Below the pieces are notes generated by a model. The model searched no databases, was not told where the DNA came from, and worked only from the letters and a program-made list of their open reading frames with translations. A stretch of DNA of 64,000 nucleotides, taken from NCBI GenBank assembly GCA_963922205.1, contig CAWUHX010000170.1:372001-436000 (forward strand), given 5' to 3'. The stretch comes from Romanomermis culicivorax (Eukaryota; Nematoda; Enoplea; Mermithida; Mermithidae). The position numbers and the translations under genes are program-made. Of this stretch, positions 23,944 to 34,208 are shown piece after piece (within the stretch, counting starts at the first letter, position 1; each line of letters begins with the position of its first letter).

Positions 23944-24731
23944 TGTCGTATATGCGGTCCTATGCCCTCGGCTACCTAGCTGCGGTTCTCGGGAGATCCA
24001 ATCTGGTACGGCCCCTGACGCTAACCCGGTACTAGATACAATCCTACTGCAGGTCACAGAAACTTGAGGAACAAAGATATTTATTTTGCAACTGACAAAA
24101 GTGTAAATACAACTGTGAGCAAGTGATAAATGGGATACAAAATGTCAAAGTATGAACATGACGCTGATTTCCTCCCTAAGTCGCTGACCCTTCTTTCTGT
24201 CCCTGTGCACAGAGCCCCAGGGATTTCCGGGTATCTTAATCCACGACCTAAGCTGAAAGCTTGTCCAAAGACAAAACAGTCTACCTAACTCCTGAACAAC
24301 CACTCACTAATCTCCTTGATCAAGACTGAACGTCGAGAATCTCCTTAGGCCGTGTGAGTCCTCACGATAGATCCCCGACACGCGGGCTAAAACGCACACT
24401 AATCAAAACGGCGAATGTGACCTCGATCCTTCCTCAGTCACCGCGAGTCTTCTCCGAAGACACAATAATAAAAACGGCTGGACGATAATAATAAACGAAT
24501 TAAGAATGAAAAAACGTACTGCAACGCGTCTAACATCGACTTGCCAGTTGCATGCAAAACATTCGCGTCACCATTTATGTATTTTTTGAACCAAAAATGT
24601 ATGTGACACAAACCGTTTTACCGGTTTGCTTACCTAAGAATAAATGAAATCACTTTAACAACAAAGGAACTTTAGAAAATGAAAGTGAGGTAATTAGAGG
24701 ACCAAAGGTCAGAGGAATTGACCCTCTGACA
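23944..24731 (-). repeat. 3' LTR (element sense)
   Basis: 788 bp with TG/CA ends, same length as its partner. By eye the differences are single substitutions, most of them transitions. Confidence 0.93.
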
Positions 24732-24743
24732 TCCCTCCCCCCC
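24732..24743 (-). other. Polypurine tract
   Basis: The minus strand reads GGGGGGGAGGGA directly before the 3' LTR, the expected plus-strand priming site. Confidence 0.85.
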
Positions 24744-24778
24744 AAAGGCAAGACTTTTCCCGCCAGCGAAGGGAAAAG

Positions 24779-25336
24779 TCAGGAGGTCCCCCAAGGGCCC
24801 CAGACTTCCGATGCCGACGACTCCAACATGTTCAAAATTGACGCTACGCGCCGTTGATGCAATAAAATCAATAACATTAAAACGCCCGTATTGAACGGTA
24901 TCGTTACAACTATGGGGCCGATGGCGCCGGATGCTACCCCCGACGCCAAAAGTTCGCTAATAAGAATGCCCCATGGGCCCGTTTACCCGATTAAAAAGAA
25001 TAAAATGTTTGAACGAATAGCGTTCGCGGCACTCGGGCCGAATTTGACCAAAATTAAAAATAAAATCGTTTGACCGGTGGCGACCCCCGCAGTGCCCGAG
25101 TTAGGTTGTGGGCTGCTCCCCACTGCCGTCGATGTGTTTGTTATTGGCGGCTCCTCCATCACTGATTGTGGCCTTCGTCTCTGTCCTCTCCGGAGGGGGG
25201 TTGTTGAATGTGGAGAGCCCGCAAGACTTTCACAATTTCCGCCGCCGTTGCTCCTCTGGTCCCTTGGCCCGACACTGGCCCCCCCAACACCTTTGGTATT
25301 ATCTGCCTCCAGGGAGAAAGGATGCCCGAAAACCAA
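24779..25336 (-). pseudogene. Hydrophobic ORF beside the 3' LTR, one in-frame stop
   Basis: A frame begins near 25,336 with a Gly/Ser/Pro-rich hydrophilic part, then enters a hydrophobic helix (TILFLILVKFG). A TAA at 24,985-24,983 interrupts it, but the same frame continues open to TGA at 24,781-24,779 with further hydrophobic stretches (SGAIGPIVVTIPF, GVLMLLILL) and a short charged tail. Reading through, it would encode a multi-helix membrane protein. Position matches env-like ORFs, but I see no fusion-peptide, furin or cysteine pattern that would identify it. Confidence 0.5.
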
Positions 25337-25898
25337 ATCCTCTGGCTCTTTGGCTGTCTAGATTTTGAACCAAAAATATTTATGGTATTTGTTGTTAAAG
25401 TGAATCTGCCTTATTAAAAGGTAAACTTAAACCAATAACACGGTCTGTGCCACTAAAAAAAAAGAATTTGAAGTGAAAATATGTTTTGGAAAAAAGGGTA
25501 AAGGGAAATATAAAAATGTTTGCGCGAAAGCTGCCTACACACTGCACGATGTCAGTTGGTGACTGCTTTGGAAGGAAAAGAATGGTCAAAATTTACGAAA
25601 ATACAAAAATTGGCTTATAATTTACAAATTCACCGAAAAGGAGGTACAAAATATCTTCGCGCAGATTCGAATAAAACAAAACACAGACGAAAAAATAAAC
25701 GGAACAAATTACTGAGATTAGTACGAGAGGCAATTTTAAGGCAGATTTTAAAGTGGCATAACGGGTTTTTCATTTTGTAATACTAACGCTCGGAGAAGAA
25801 AAAATAAGTGACCTTTGAAATATCAGAAAAATTTACAAAGTGAAATAATTACCTTTATGGTGACCTCACAAAGAGCGGGGTCATTGTTAACAAATAAT

Positions 25899-26945
25899 TT
25901 ACTTTTGTCTATGACCACTGTGGTCCCGCCCAGGCTGACCGATACCTTGTTCTCTTTTCAACGGCGATATATAATCGGGGTTCCCTGTCGACGGCGGTCC
26001 TTGCGGCGGTTGCATTCCCATTGACGTCCCTGGAATTTCCATCCTTTCTTCACCTTGTACATTACGTATCGGCGGAATTACTGTGGGTGGTGGCATTTGA
26101 AGGCCGGGCGGAACCAAGAATTGGTGATAATATTGCGGTTGCCCCGGCTGGAATTGCAAAACCGGAAATTGCGATACTTGAAATTGCTGTGGCGGAGGTA
26201 TCATTGTATTGGGCAATACTTGGCCTGAAAAGAGAGGGCGATTCATACAGTCAACTCCTACCATGGGCAATCCCGGATAATTCGGCGGCATGTACGGTAA
26301 TTGCTGCTGCTGCGCTATCATCATTGCATTCCGGTCGGCCATCAATACTCCTTGTTGACTCGCTTCATTGGCTCTAGGCCTATTCAGTGAAGCCGTTCGA
26401 CTGGAGTAGGACACGTCCAATCGATCATCGTGTTGATAATATCCCGGTGTCCTCTTTCGGCTACTAGATTTTCGGTTCCCTTTCCTTTCTTCCATTTCTC
26501 TTTTCTCTTTCTCCTTTCGCTCGAACTTTTCTTCGTATTCTTCAATTTCTTTGCGCCAGCTCTCTTCTTCATTTTCTCTTCGTCTTTTCTCTTTCGACAT
26601 CGATTTTTCATGGCGACTTTCGTCCCGGTGCCGACTTTCGTATCTCCTTTTCCTTTCCTTCTCTGGCATCGCCGATTTTTCTCTTTTCCGCTCATCACCA
26701 TCTTTCCTAGTCCAATGTTTGGATACCTTACCTGCCGCAGGCCTGCTGTAGGGGTGCTTGACTCGGTACCCGATTTTCTTTTTTAATCTTTTCTCGACTT
26801 CCAACAGATCATGAGCCTTCTTCCTATCGATAACTTCCCAAAAACGTATCCGGGGATCCGTATTATCAGTTTCTTTCTTCCAAACTTGAATATTCGTATA
26901 TTTTGGTTCCGGGTCTCTTTTATCCTGCAGGACAGCTTTTAGCAA
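25899..26945 (-). CDS. 348-aa charged and proline/glutamine-rich accessory ORF
   Basis: Residues about 1-70 look globular (RIRFWEVIDRKKAHDLLEVE). Residues about 75-165 are dominated by Lys, Arg and Glu, an extended charged helix. The second half is rich in Pro, Gln and Met (PQQFQVSQFPVLQFQPGQPQ), likely disordered. It overlaps the 769-aa ORF by 26 bp in a different frame. A nucleic-acid-binding or condensing role would be a guess. Confidence 0.6.
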   Translation of the reverse strand: MLKAVLQDKRDPEPKYTNIQVWKKETDNTDPRIRFWEVIDRKKAHDLLEVEKRLKKKIGYRVKHPYSRPAAGKVSKHWTRKDGDERKREKSAMPEKERKRRYESRHRDESRHEKSMSKEKRRRENEEESWRKEIEEYEEKFERKEKEKREMEERKGNRKSSSRKRTPGYYQHDDRLDVSYSSRTASLNRPRANEASQQGVLMADRNAMMIAQQQQLPYMPPNYPGLPMVGVDCMNRPLFSGQVLPNTMIPPPQQFQVSQFPVLQFQPGQPQYYHQFLVPPGLQMPPPTVIPPIRNVQGEERMEIPGTSMGMQPPQGPPSTGNPDYISPLKREQGIGQPGRDHSGHRQK

Positions 26946-29229
26946 TTGTATACGCTAACCCTGACGCCTTAGACTGGCAAGAGGCGTATAATGTATGAAA
27001 ATTACTACCTGCTCCTTCTTGTCTGGCATTGAATTCGCGGCGCAGTTTCATGGTAACGTAAGCATGAGCCTGATAGTGGAATCCGGCGAAATTCTGTGGA
27101 ATCCTGCCCAACCGCAACAATTTCATGAATAAACAGGCGCAAGCCCATACCCCGGCTTCATACGCTTTCCCCGGGGGCCGAGTTGTAGCCCATTCTGTCC
27201 ATTGATGTTCGAAAATGTTCCATAATTTTTCAGGTAAATTCGCCTGCAATACGTGAAATTGCAGTTCATAGTAACGTATTGTTTCTATTTCGACTCCCCC
27301 TTCATCGTAGATACGATTTATCAAGTCCGTGGTCATAAGAGCTACCTCTTCATCCAAAGCAGGATCCATGTGCGCGAGATATTTCTGAACACACGGATTT
27401 GACAGAGATACTCTACCATATTGGAAATCTACAACGTATTTTCCCTCTTTCAAAGCTTTTTTCAAGACTTGCCCACGTTTCCCGAGGCCTCGTCGATACT
27501 TGATTTTGTCATTTGGGTTTCCTGGCGGTTGTTGGAACTTTCCGGTTTTCACTTTGTCCAATTCAGCTTTGTTCTCCTCTTTCGCTATTCGCTTCTCTTT
27601 CTCTTGCCTTTTGTTGTACATTACTCTCGCAAACTTTCCAGGGTTGGTTATATTTTCTACACTCTGCCCACCAGCCTTGGCATATACCGGCGGTGCGGGC
27701 AAAACATTATTTTCGGGAGTTTCGTCCTCACTCCCCATTTCGGAAACGACTTCTACATATGGTTCTTCGCTTGTCTCTTCTTCTTCAGCGTTGACATTTT
27801 CCAATTGCTTTGCTAGCTCAATCGCAGCCTTTCCATATTTCTCTTTTTCTAACGTTTCTATCTTTTCTTTCATCTCTTTTATCTGCTCGGTCAGCTTTTC
27901 CACATCGGGTTGTATTTCGCTTTCGGGCTCGACTATTTCCATCAGTTTTTCTTCCTCTACGACATTTTTACTATCGTTAGCAGGTATATTGGCAATAGGG
28001 GGATCCGCGATGATCACTTCCACGGGCTTTTCCTGTTCCATTTCGGTACCTGAAACATTCAAATTATCGATTTTAGAGGGTACATTTTCTGTCTGTTCCT
28101 TCGAAGTTCTTTCCGTAGGACCCTGGCTAGCCGGGACCACAACTTCTACTTGAGGAAACAGATCCGAGTCGTCCCACTTAGTTACAGATTTGAAAGTTGT
28201 AGAAGTGCTAGGGACCCATAGGTCCTTAGCCTCGAATATAGACGCGGAAACATTCCAATAAATGAGATTTTTGCTAGCCGCGTGAACATGCAAAAAATGA
28301 AACACATTATAAAAGTTATGATTCAAAAAATAAATAGAATTTTCGCGTAAATCTGTTTCTATTTCTTCTTCGGGTTCTTTTAAGGAACGCGGTATCCATT
28401 TTATAGGTAGTACGCAGAAAATATTTTGGACCGACTTCTGCGTGCGTACTTTCGGATATCGTTCCATCATTTGTTCTGCTTGTTCGGTCATTTTGTTATT
28501 CACAAGATCTTGGCCCATCCATTTCATAAATTCGATTCGCTCTTGTTCGTTTCTCCATACGGAGGACCACATACCCGACGTAAACCCTGGCACCCAAGAT
28601 CTCCATTCTTGCGCCGAATGAGGCCACAAGAAATAAATGAGGGGATTTATGTTCTTCTCATACAACTCCTTGACCACAGGGACAATCGATCGATTGATTT
28701 TCGGATGGTAATAGTCCCTAAGCGACGATACCTGTTCCCGTATATTATTCGTAAAGTGAATCACTTTGCTAGGCCACTTTCCTTGCTTCATTTCCATCTC
28801 TCTTGGCTCTATTGGTCGTCCGAATTGCCGCGCAGCTAGTATATCTTCTAAATCCCAATCGTTGGTGGGCCCTTCTTCCGATTCTTCCGTATCTTTCCTT
28901 TTCCATGATGCTTTTACCTTTCTTTCTACCCACGGGTACCAACCACGGGGTACTGGTTGCAGGTCGATGTCGCTATTTGAGAAATGCGGAGGGCAATAGA
29001 AATTTCCAGATGCTTGCTCTTCCGATAATTTATAAGTTGCGATTGCCTCCCCACGCATCATGAAATATAACGCATTAATATTACCCTTCATTTCCTCTAC
29101 TCCGTATGCACCCTTCCACTGCGGGTCCGTAGATTTATCCTCGAACGTTTCTCGAAATCTTCGAGCTAAATCAGCAACCAGCTCTGGTTCCATTGTATCG
29201 TGAGGGTATAACTTGAAACAGTTTTGCAC
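26920..29229 (-). CDS. 769-aa accessory ORF of unknown function
   Basis: It starts with ATG 18 bp after the exonuclease stop. Residues about 1-300 are a Trp-rich globular region (WVPGFTSGMWSSVW, FMKWMGQDL). Residues about 350-480 are Pro/Glu-rich and low in complexity, including a predicted coiled coil (KLTEQIKEMKEKIETLEKEK). Residues about 520-590 are basic. Residues about 600-745 form a second helical, Trp-containing region (IFEHQWTEWATTRPPGKAY). No catalytic motif, signal peptide or membrane helix is visible. The end overlaps the next ORF by 26 bp in another frame, so the two may be one broken or frameshift-linked protein. I do not recognise it. Confidence 0.7.
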   Translation of the reverse strand: MQNCFKLYPHDTMEPELVADLARRFRETFEDKSTDPQWKGAYGVEEMKGNINALYFMMRGEAIATYKLSEEQASGNFYCPPHFSNSDIDLQPVPRGWYPWVERKVKASWKRKDTEESEEGPTNDWDLEDILAARQFGRPIEPREMEMKQGKWPSKVIHFTNNIREQVSSLRDYYHPKINRSIVPVVKELYEKNINPLIYFLWPHSAQEWRSWVPGFTSGMWSSVWRNEQERIEFMKWMGQDLVNNKMTEQAEQMMERYPKVRTQKSVQNIFCVLPIKWIPRSLKEPEEEIETDLRENSIYFLNHNFYNVFHFLHVHAASKNLIYWNVSASIFEAKDLWVPSTSTTFKSVTKWDDSDLFPQVEVVVPASQGPTERTSKEQTENVPSKIDNLNVSGTEMEQEKPVEVIIADPPIANIPANDSKNVVEEEKLMEIVEPESEIQPDVEKLTEQIKEMKEKIETLEKEKYGKAAIELAKQLENVNAEEEETSEEPYVEVVSEMGSEDETPENNVLPAPPVYAKAGGQSVENITNPGKFARVMYNKRQEKEKRIAKEENKAELDKVKTGKFQQPPGNPNDKIKYRRGLGKRGQVLKKALKEGKYVVDFQYGRVSLSNPCVQKYLAHMDPALDEEVALMTTDLINRIYDEGGVEIETIRYYELQFHVLQANLPEKLWNIFEHQWTEWATTRPPGKAYEAGVWACACLFMKLLRLGRIPQNFAGFHYQAHAYVTMKLRREFNARQEGAGSNFHTLYASCQSKASGLAYTIAKSCPAG

Positions 29230-29247
29230 ATCAATAGCGAACCCGTA

Positions 29248-29985
29248 TCATAGCAACGCCAAGAAACATAGAAGGGACCCGCGCGCGTCGAGCGTCGCGT
29301 ATCGCAAAACTTCTATGTTTAATTTGTCCGCTTCCATTAACTGCCGAAATTCTAGAGAGCTCAATTGGCCCCACGAAATTTTAAAAGCATCAGCCCACAA
29401 AAATAGAATTTCCGTCATAAGGGCCTTTAAGTTCAGGGCTTCCGGACTAATTCCTATCATTCTTGTCTTTGCTTTATCCTTCATCTCGGCCAATACGATT
29501 TCCAGATCATAGACACAGCACGACAAGATGTAATCGATATTGTCACGCTTTTTTCGGGCTAGCTCTCTTTCTTGATCTAAATATCCGAATCTAGTCAAGA
29601 CTAGCGTGATGTCTTCGCGAATGTGAAAACTGACGATGATATTCTCTTCGCAAAAAATTGTGTTATATATCTTATGAAAATGTTCTTTGTCCCAAAACTT
29701 TAAATCTACTATAAAGTTCTTCCCACACATAGTCGAAATCGTCAAGAGCCTCAAGGCGTCGCTGGGTTTCGAACCCGACGTTTTGGGTTTCCTTCCACTT
29801 TCGGTATCTAGCGCGATGACTATTCGTCCTCTGAATTTCTATTGGTTTATTGCCTTATTAAAAGCTTTAATATTTTCGGGCACGAGGAACAAAGGTTCTT
29901 CGACGGCCGTATGGGGCCCACCGAACAACGACGTGAAATAATTAAAAATGTCTGTTGACCGCACCAATCTTCGCACGTTATAATC
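29248..29985 (-). CDS. RNase D-like DEDDy 3'-5' exonuclease encoded by the LTR element
   Basis: The uninterrupted part is 29,838-29,248 (196 codons). In the same frame upstream, about 50 more codons are open, separated by a TAG (29,841-29,839). The three exonuclease motifs are present in order: ExoI IVIALDTES (29,82x-29,799) with D-x-E; ExoII SFHIREDITLVL with the catalytic Asp; ExoIII LRYATLDARGSL with the Tyr-x3-Asp signature. The pattern and spacing are those of RNase D/WRN-type nucleases. It lies in the place of an env or third ORF. Capture of DEDDy exonucleases by LTR elements has been reported, as I recall, in bdelloid rotifers; here the role (RNA or DNA end trimming) is unknown. Confidence 0.8.
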
Positions 29986-30668
29986 TTAAAATTTTCACAT
30001 AATTTTTTACCTATTCTTTTTTGGTACTAACTTCGAAATAAAAATGACTCAAATGCTCAAGAATAAATTTGGACATAGGCGAGTTGATCAGTCTCTCAAA
30101 TACCCAAAATCCTTGGCATATAAATTGCCGTGCGGTCAATTTAGAGTCCCATTCCGAATAAAAATTTCTACCACATATTTTACCCTTTCACACTTACTAC
30201 TGATTTGGAAATTGGTATTGTCTTGGCGGTCTTGCGGCTGCCCGAAACTATTGTCTACTTCTACGAAATTGGACGTGGCCATATCGCGTTCGAACTTGGA
30301 CTTCAAAAATCCTCCAGTCGACGAAAATAATTAATATAGTAATATTTTGCAAATGAAATCTAAAAAATAGCTCCATAACGCCTTCGATTTTATGGGATCT
30401 GTAACTCGGGGAGGGTTTTCTCGGGACTTATAAACATTTTGACTTCTTCACACTGAGCACGTGAAAAAATATAATTTTGCCCATTAAAAAATTTTCCGGC
30501 GTCGTAGTTTTTGATAACTGCCTAAAACTGCCATAAAATTGCCAAAAATAAGTTAGAACGATAAAAAATTTGAAGGGAAAAATGGGAAAGGTATAATACA
30601 GGGAACATTAAAAAAGGACACATAAAACAAAATTTGAACACAACACACAAATAAAACGATAAAATGAA
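29986..30668 (-). other. Spacer between pol and extra ORFs
   Basis: About 680 bp with no good frame in either direction. In many LTR elements with a third ORF such a spacer carries a splice acceptor for a subgenomic mRNA; I see pyrimidine-rich stretches but no site I can single out. Confidence 0.4.
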
Positions 30669-33131
30669 TTATGAACTACAGTAAAAATCGGGTGTCCGCA
30701 TAACAAAAGGCATTACGCGATTTATGGAGACTATTTGTACACTCGAATCTGGTTTCCCAGCGCGGAGTATGTTTATGACATTTTTATCTAAATTCTGTGT
30801 TTCAATTACTTCATAGGGACTGTCATTTGTAGTGTCGGCTTTCCCTTTTATAATTCCTTTCTGATAGAGGACAAGTTCACCCGTTTGGAACGTCTTTTCG
30901 CGAGCCTTCCTATCATACTGTAATTTTCTTTCGGCCGCTGCTTTTTTATGATTTTCGTTTATAATTTTGTACGTGTTAAGGAGGTGTTCCGTTAACATGT
31001 ATTTATACATCTGGTAATTGTTCTGGACAATTATTGGCCTTGCGATATCATCATCTATCTGAAACATTGCCTCATGTCCATACAATAGACTATGGGGGGA
31101 ACTTTTCGTAGTTTTGTGTGGCGTAATCCGATACACAAATAAAATCTGCTCCAGATAATGGGGCCAGTCATCCGGGTCGGTAATTGCCACTCTCCTAATC
31201 TGCTCAATTAGCGTCCTATTGAATCTTTCCACCATACCATTACATTGCGGGTGGTATGGTGTCGTATTTGTTTTCTTTATTTTCAGGAGATCGCACACAT
31301 CGCGCATTAGTTCGGACATATAGGCTGAGCCCTGGTCGCTCAGCAAGTGTTTTGGCATCCCGTGGGTATAAATTACTTTTTCCATGAACGCCTTTACTAT
31401 AGTATCGGCTTTTTGGTCGGGAATACATTTGTCCTCCACCCATTTTGTGAAATAATCCATAAATACGATAACATATGGCCTCTTTTCTCGTAAGGGCGAA
31501 ATACTAACCACATCGGTAGCTACTATTTCCCAAGGGTAGGAAACAGGTATGGGGTTGAGTGGTTTAATTGGGTTTGCTATTGGAGGACATAATTGGCATA
31601 CGACGCAGGATTTTATCCATTTAATAATGTCGTCTTCCATATTTGACCACCAAAATTTATTCCCAATTGCGGCAATAATTCTATCTACCCCTTGATGGCC
31701 CATTAATGTATCGCCATGGTATTGATGCAAAACAAGGTGCCTAAGCTTGGAGGGAATTACTAACTGATTTCTTCCATGGATATTTTCTCGGTATAATACT
31801 TCGTTTTCCAAGTGAAAACTGTTGAAGTATTTTTTTGAGCTGTTTTCACCGATATTCCGGAAAATATCCACCAACTTCGAGTCTAATCGCTGTTGTTTCT
31901 TGATCAATTCCAGAGAGAATAAATCGGACTCCTTTTTTGCTTCCTCTGGTGTTTGATCTATTTCTTTTTGCATTGGTGGTGGAGGGTCAATAAATGTTTC
32001 TTGTGTCTCTGGTTCAAGCATCTGTCTTGTCATGGCTCTTGTTACCGCCATGCATTCGGGTTCCGTATCCACATTTTTGTCCTCGATTTCTTCGTTACTT
32101 TCTCGCTTCTTGTTTCGGATCTTTTCTTTCTCCTCGGATCTTGATAAAAAATCTGCAAAGGCATTTTCGCGTCCGGCTACATATTCGAATGTATAGTTAA
32201 ACTGTCCAAGATATAAAGCCCATTTCAATAACCTTTGATTTTGTTGTTTTTCTGCGGAGAGCCACGTAAGTGGTTTATGGTCTGTTCTGATTGTGACCCT
32301 AAACCCCATAACGTAATGTCGGTATTGCTTGAATCCGTAGACTACGGCTAAACACTCTCTTTCCGTTGTGGAATATCTTGTTTCGGCGTTGTTTAAAACT
32401 CTACTCGAATAGGCTATCGTCCAGCGATCGTTTTCCGTTTCCTGGTATAAAATCGCACCTATCGCTGTCCCTGACGCATAAGTTTGAATTACAAATTTCG
32501 CCGATCCATCAAATACTGGGTATCCCAGAAAGGGTGCCGTCATTAGGGCGTTTTTTATACCTTTAAAAGCTGCTAACTGTTCTTCCGAAAGCTCGAACTT
32601 CTCCTTCCTATTCTTTTTTACGAGGGCTTTAAATAAAGGCTGTGCGATGAAAGCTAAGTTATGTATGAACCGTTTGGACCATTGTACTAATCCCAAAAAT
32701 TTTTGTAGCTGCTTGATGGACTTGGGTACTTCAAAATTTTTTACCGCTTCTATCTTCTGGGGATCAACTGACATTCCATTTTTATCCAATATGTGGCCTA
32801 AAAATTTTACGCTAGCTGGCATAGAGGAGCATTTGTCAGGTTTCAATGTAAGATTTGCGTTTGTCAGACATCGAAAAATAGTCTCTATATTTTCTAAATG
32901 CTCCTCGACCATTTTTGAAAAAATTATCACATCGTCGATATATACTAAACATATTTTCCACACATAGGGATAAAGAATTCGCTCCATGAGACGCTGAAAT
33001 TCTGCGGGAGCATTTTTAAGCCCAAATGGCATTACTTTAAACTGGAAAAGACCGTCTTGGCATATAAATGCTGTCTTTTCCTTCGATTCTGAATGCATTG
33101 GTACCTGCCAGTACCCGGACTTTAAATCCAA
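30669..33131 (-). CDS. Reverse transcriptase, RNase H and integrase
   Basis: An 820-codon frame. RT palm: YIDD at residues 64-67 with FGLKNAPAEFQRLM before it. RNase H: residues about 210-332; the first catalytic Asp of the usual TDAS is Tyr (TYAS), while TTEREC, RTDHKPL and AFADFLSR are kept. Integrase: zinc knuckle H473, H480, C510, C513; catalytic D541, D600 and E636, giving DD35E spacing. The C-terminus has a YEV...INR-type SH3-like end and no chromodomain. The start at 33,131 is only where the frame reopens after upstream stops. The RNase H change suggests a defective copy. Confidence 0.92.
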   Translation of the reverse strand: MDLKSGYWQVPMHSESKEKTAFICQDGLFQFKVMPFGLKNAPAEFQRLMERILYPYVWKICLVYIDDVIIFSKMVEEHLENIETIFRCLTNANLTLKPDKCSSMPASVKFLGHILDKNGMSVDPQKIEAVKNFEVPKSIKQLQKFLGLVQWSKRFIHNLAFIAQPLFKALVKKNRKEKFELSEEQLAAFKGIKNALMTAPFLGYPVFDGSAKFVIQTYASGTAIGAILYQETENDRWTIAYSSRVLNNAETRYSTTERECLAVVYGFKQYRHYVMGFRVTIRTDHKPLTWLSAEKQQNQRLLKWALYLGQFNYTFEYVAGRENAFADFLSRSEEKEKIRNKKRESNEEIEDKNVDTEPECMAVTRAMTRQMLEPETQETFIDPPPPMQKEIDQTPEEAKKESDLFSLELIKKQQRLDSKLVDIFRNIGENSSKKYFNSFHLENEVLYRENIHGRNQLVIPSKLRHLVLHQYHGDTLMGHQGVDRIIAAIGNKFWWSNMEDDIIKWIKSCVVCQLCPPIANPIKPLNPIPVSYPWEIVATDVVSISPLREKRPYVIVFMDYFTKWVEDKCIPDQKADTIVKAFMEKVIYTHGMPKHLLSDQGSAYMSELMRDVCDLLKIKKTNTTPYHPQCNGMVERFNRTLIEQIRRVAITDPDDWPHYLEQILFVYRITPHKTTKSSPHSLLYGHEAMFQIDDDIARPIIVQNNYQMYKYMLTEHLLNTYKIINENHKKAAAERKLQYDRKAREKTFQTGELVLYQKGIIKGKADTTNDSPYEVIETQNLDKNVINILRAGKPDSSVQIVSINRVMPFVMRTPDFYCSS

Positions 33132-33341
33132 AGTCGAAAAATAGCGTGCACCTCCTAACGCATCTAAGTAATCGTCAATTCATGGTATCGGGAATTTATC
33201 GTCTTTCCTTACTTGGTTAATCCCTCTGTAGTCAACTACTGGTCTCCAAGTGCCATCTTTCTTGCCCACTAAAAACAATGGTGCGGCCCAAGGGCTTCTA
33301 GAGGGCTCAATGACCCCTTTTTCCATCATATCCTTCACATG
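33132..33341 (-). pseudogene. RT N-terminal segment between two stops
   Basis: In the frame of both neighbours this stretch encodes the RT fingers/palm start (SPWAAPLFLVGKKDGTWRP and FSTLDLKSGYWQ). A TGA at 33,182-33,180 sits where Arg (CGA) is usual in the FPIPRID motif. Together with the TAG at 33,342 it splits the polyprotein. Confidence 0.75.
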
Positions 33342-34034
33342 CTAACGGATAATATCTCTTTGCATTATAGGGGCTCTCCAGTAGTGCTTCTGGACTGGCA
33401 ACGCATCTCCTGTGTCGATTCTATGTACTGCCTCATGAGTCATCATCAGAGGGTCGTTTTTCATACTAAATGCGTGCCTATGTTTAAGTAGAACGTTCAT
33501 AAGCTGTTGTTGCCCTTGTCGATCAATACTTGATTCTTTCACTAACTGCGTTATGATTTTGATAAATTCTGGTTCGCTCAGCTGTTGGATTTGCGGTTCT
33601 GACTGAAGTTGATGTATCTTTTCCTCAAATTCTGGCCCCACGAATTTCGTTTTGGATTTTGCTATTAGCTCGTTGCTACGCAATTTTATCCCCTTGTTGG
33701 TTTTGTTTATTAGTAGAATTCGAAAATTATTATCTCTGGCGTCCACAATTGAGGCGTCGACATCGAACAAAGTATTCTTCCCCGTTTCTTCTACCACTAT
33801 GGGACCCTTTGTCCAATCTTTCTGTGGCCAAACCACAGCTTGTACAAAGGAAGTGGTATTCGGGGGAATATATGTCCCATTTTTTGTCCAAATAAAAGTT
33901 TCCTCATTCATTTCGGTAATTCGCATTACTTGTTCTTGATCATCGTCACTTTCTAACTCAGGCAAATCTTCTTCCTTAATTTCCTCCTTTATGGGTACAT
34001 AATCCAAAACCATCGGATTTGTAGGAATTGGCAA
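33342..34034 (-). pseudogene. Pol segment between protease and reverse transcriptase
   Basis: This frame continues the polyprotein from the protease tail (its open frame extends upstream to about 34,155, covering SLDFLTHPS) through an acidic linker to the region before the RT fingers. It ends at TAG (33,344-33,342), where CAG or CAA would be expected. Reading past it, the same frame continues into RT (PSRSPWAAPLFLVGKKDG). Confidence 0.75.
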
Positions 34035-34208
34035 CTGCGACGGTATTTGTGCATCGTCGAATAACGTTTCACTAATTATCTGTCTTTCTACATTCGCTAG
34101 GCATATGTGGCCTTTTCGAAAATCAATAGACGCCTGTATACTAGGATGGGTTAGAAAATCTAGAGACCCAATATAATACCTTCATTCAGGTTATCTAGCA
34201 ATGTGAAT

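Noticed and set aside
25077-25368. Plus-strand frames rich in Pro/Leu at the 3' end of the LTR element
   Set aside because: The opposite strand carries a longer frame with membrane helices that continues past one stop; the plus frames are its shadow.
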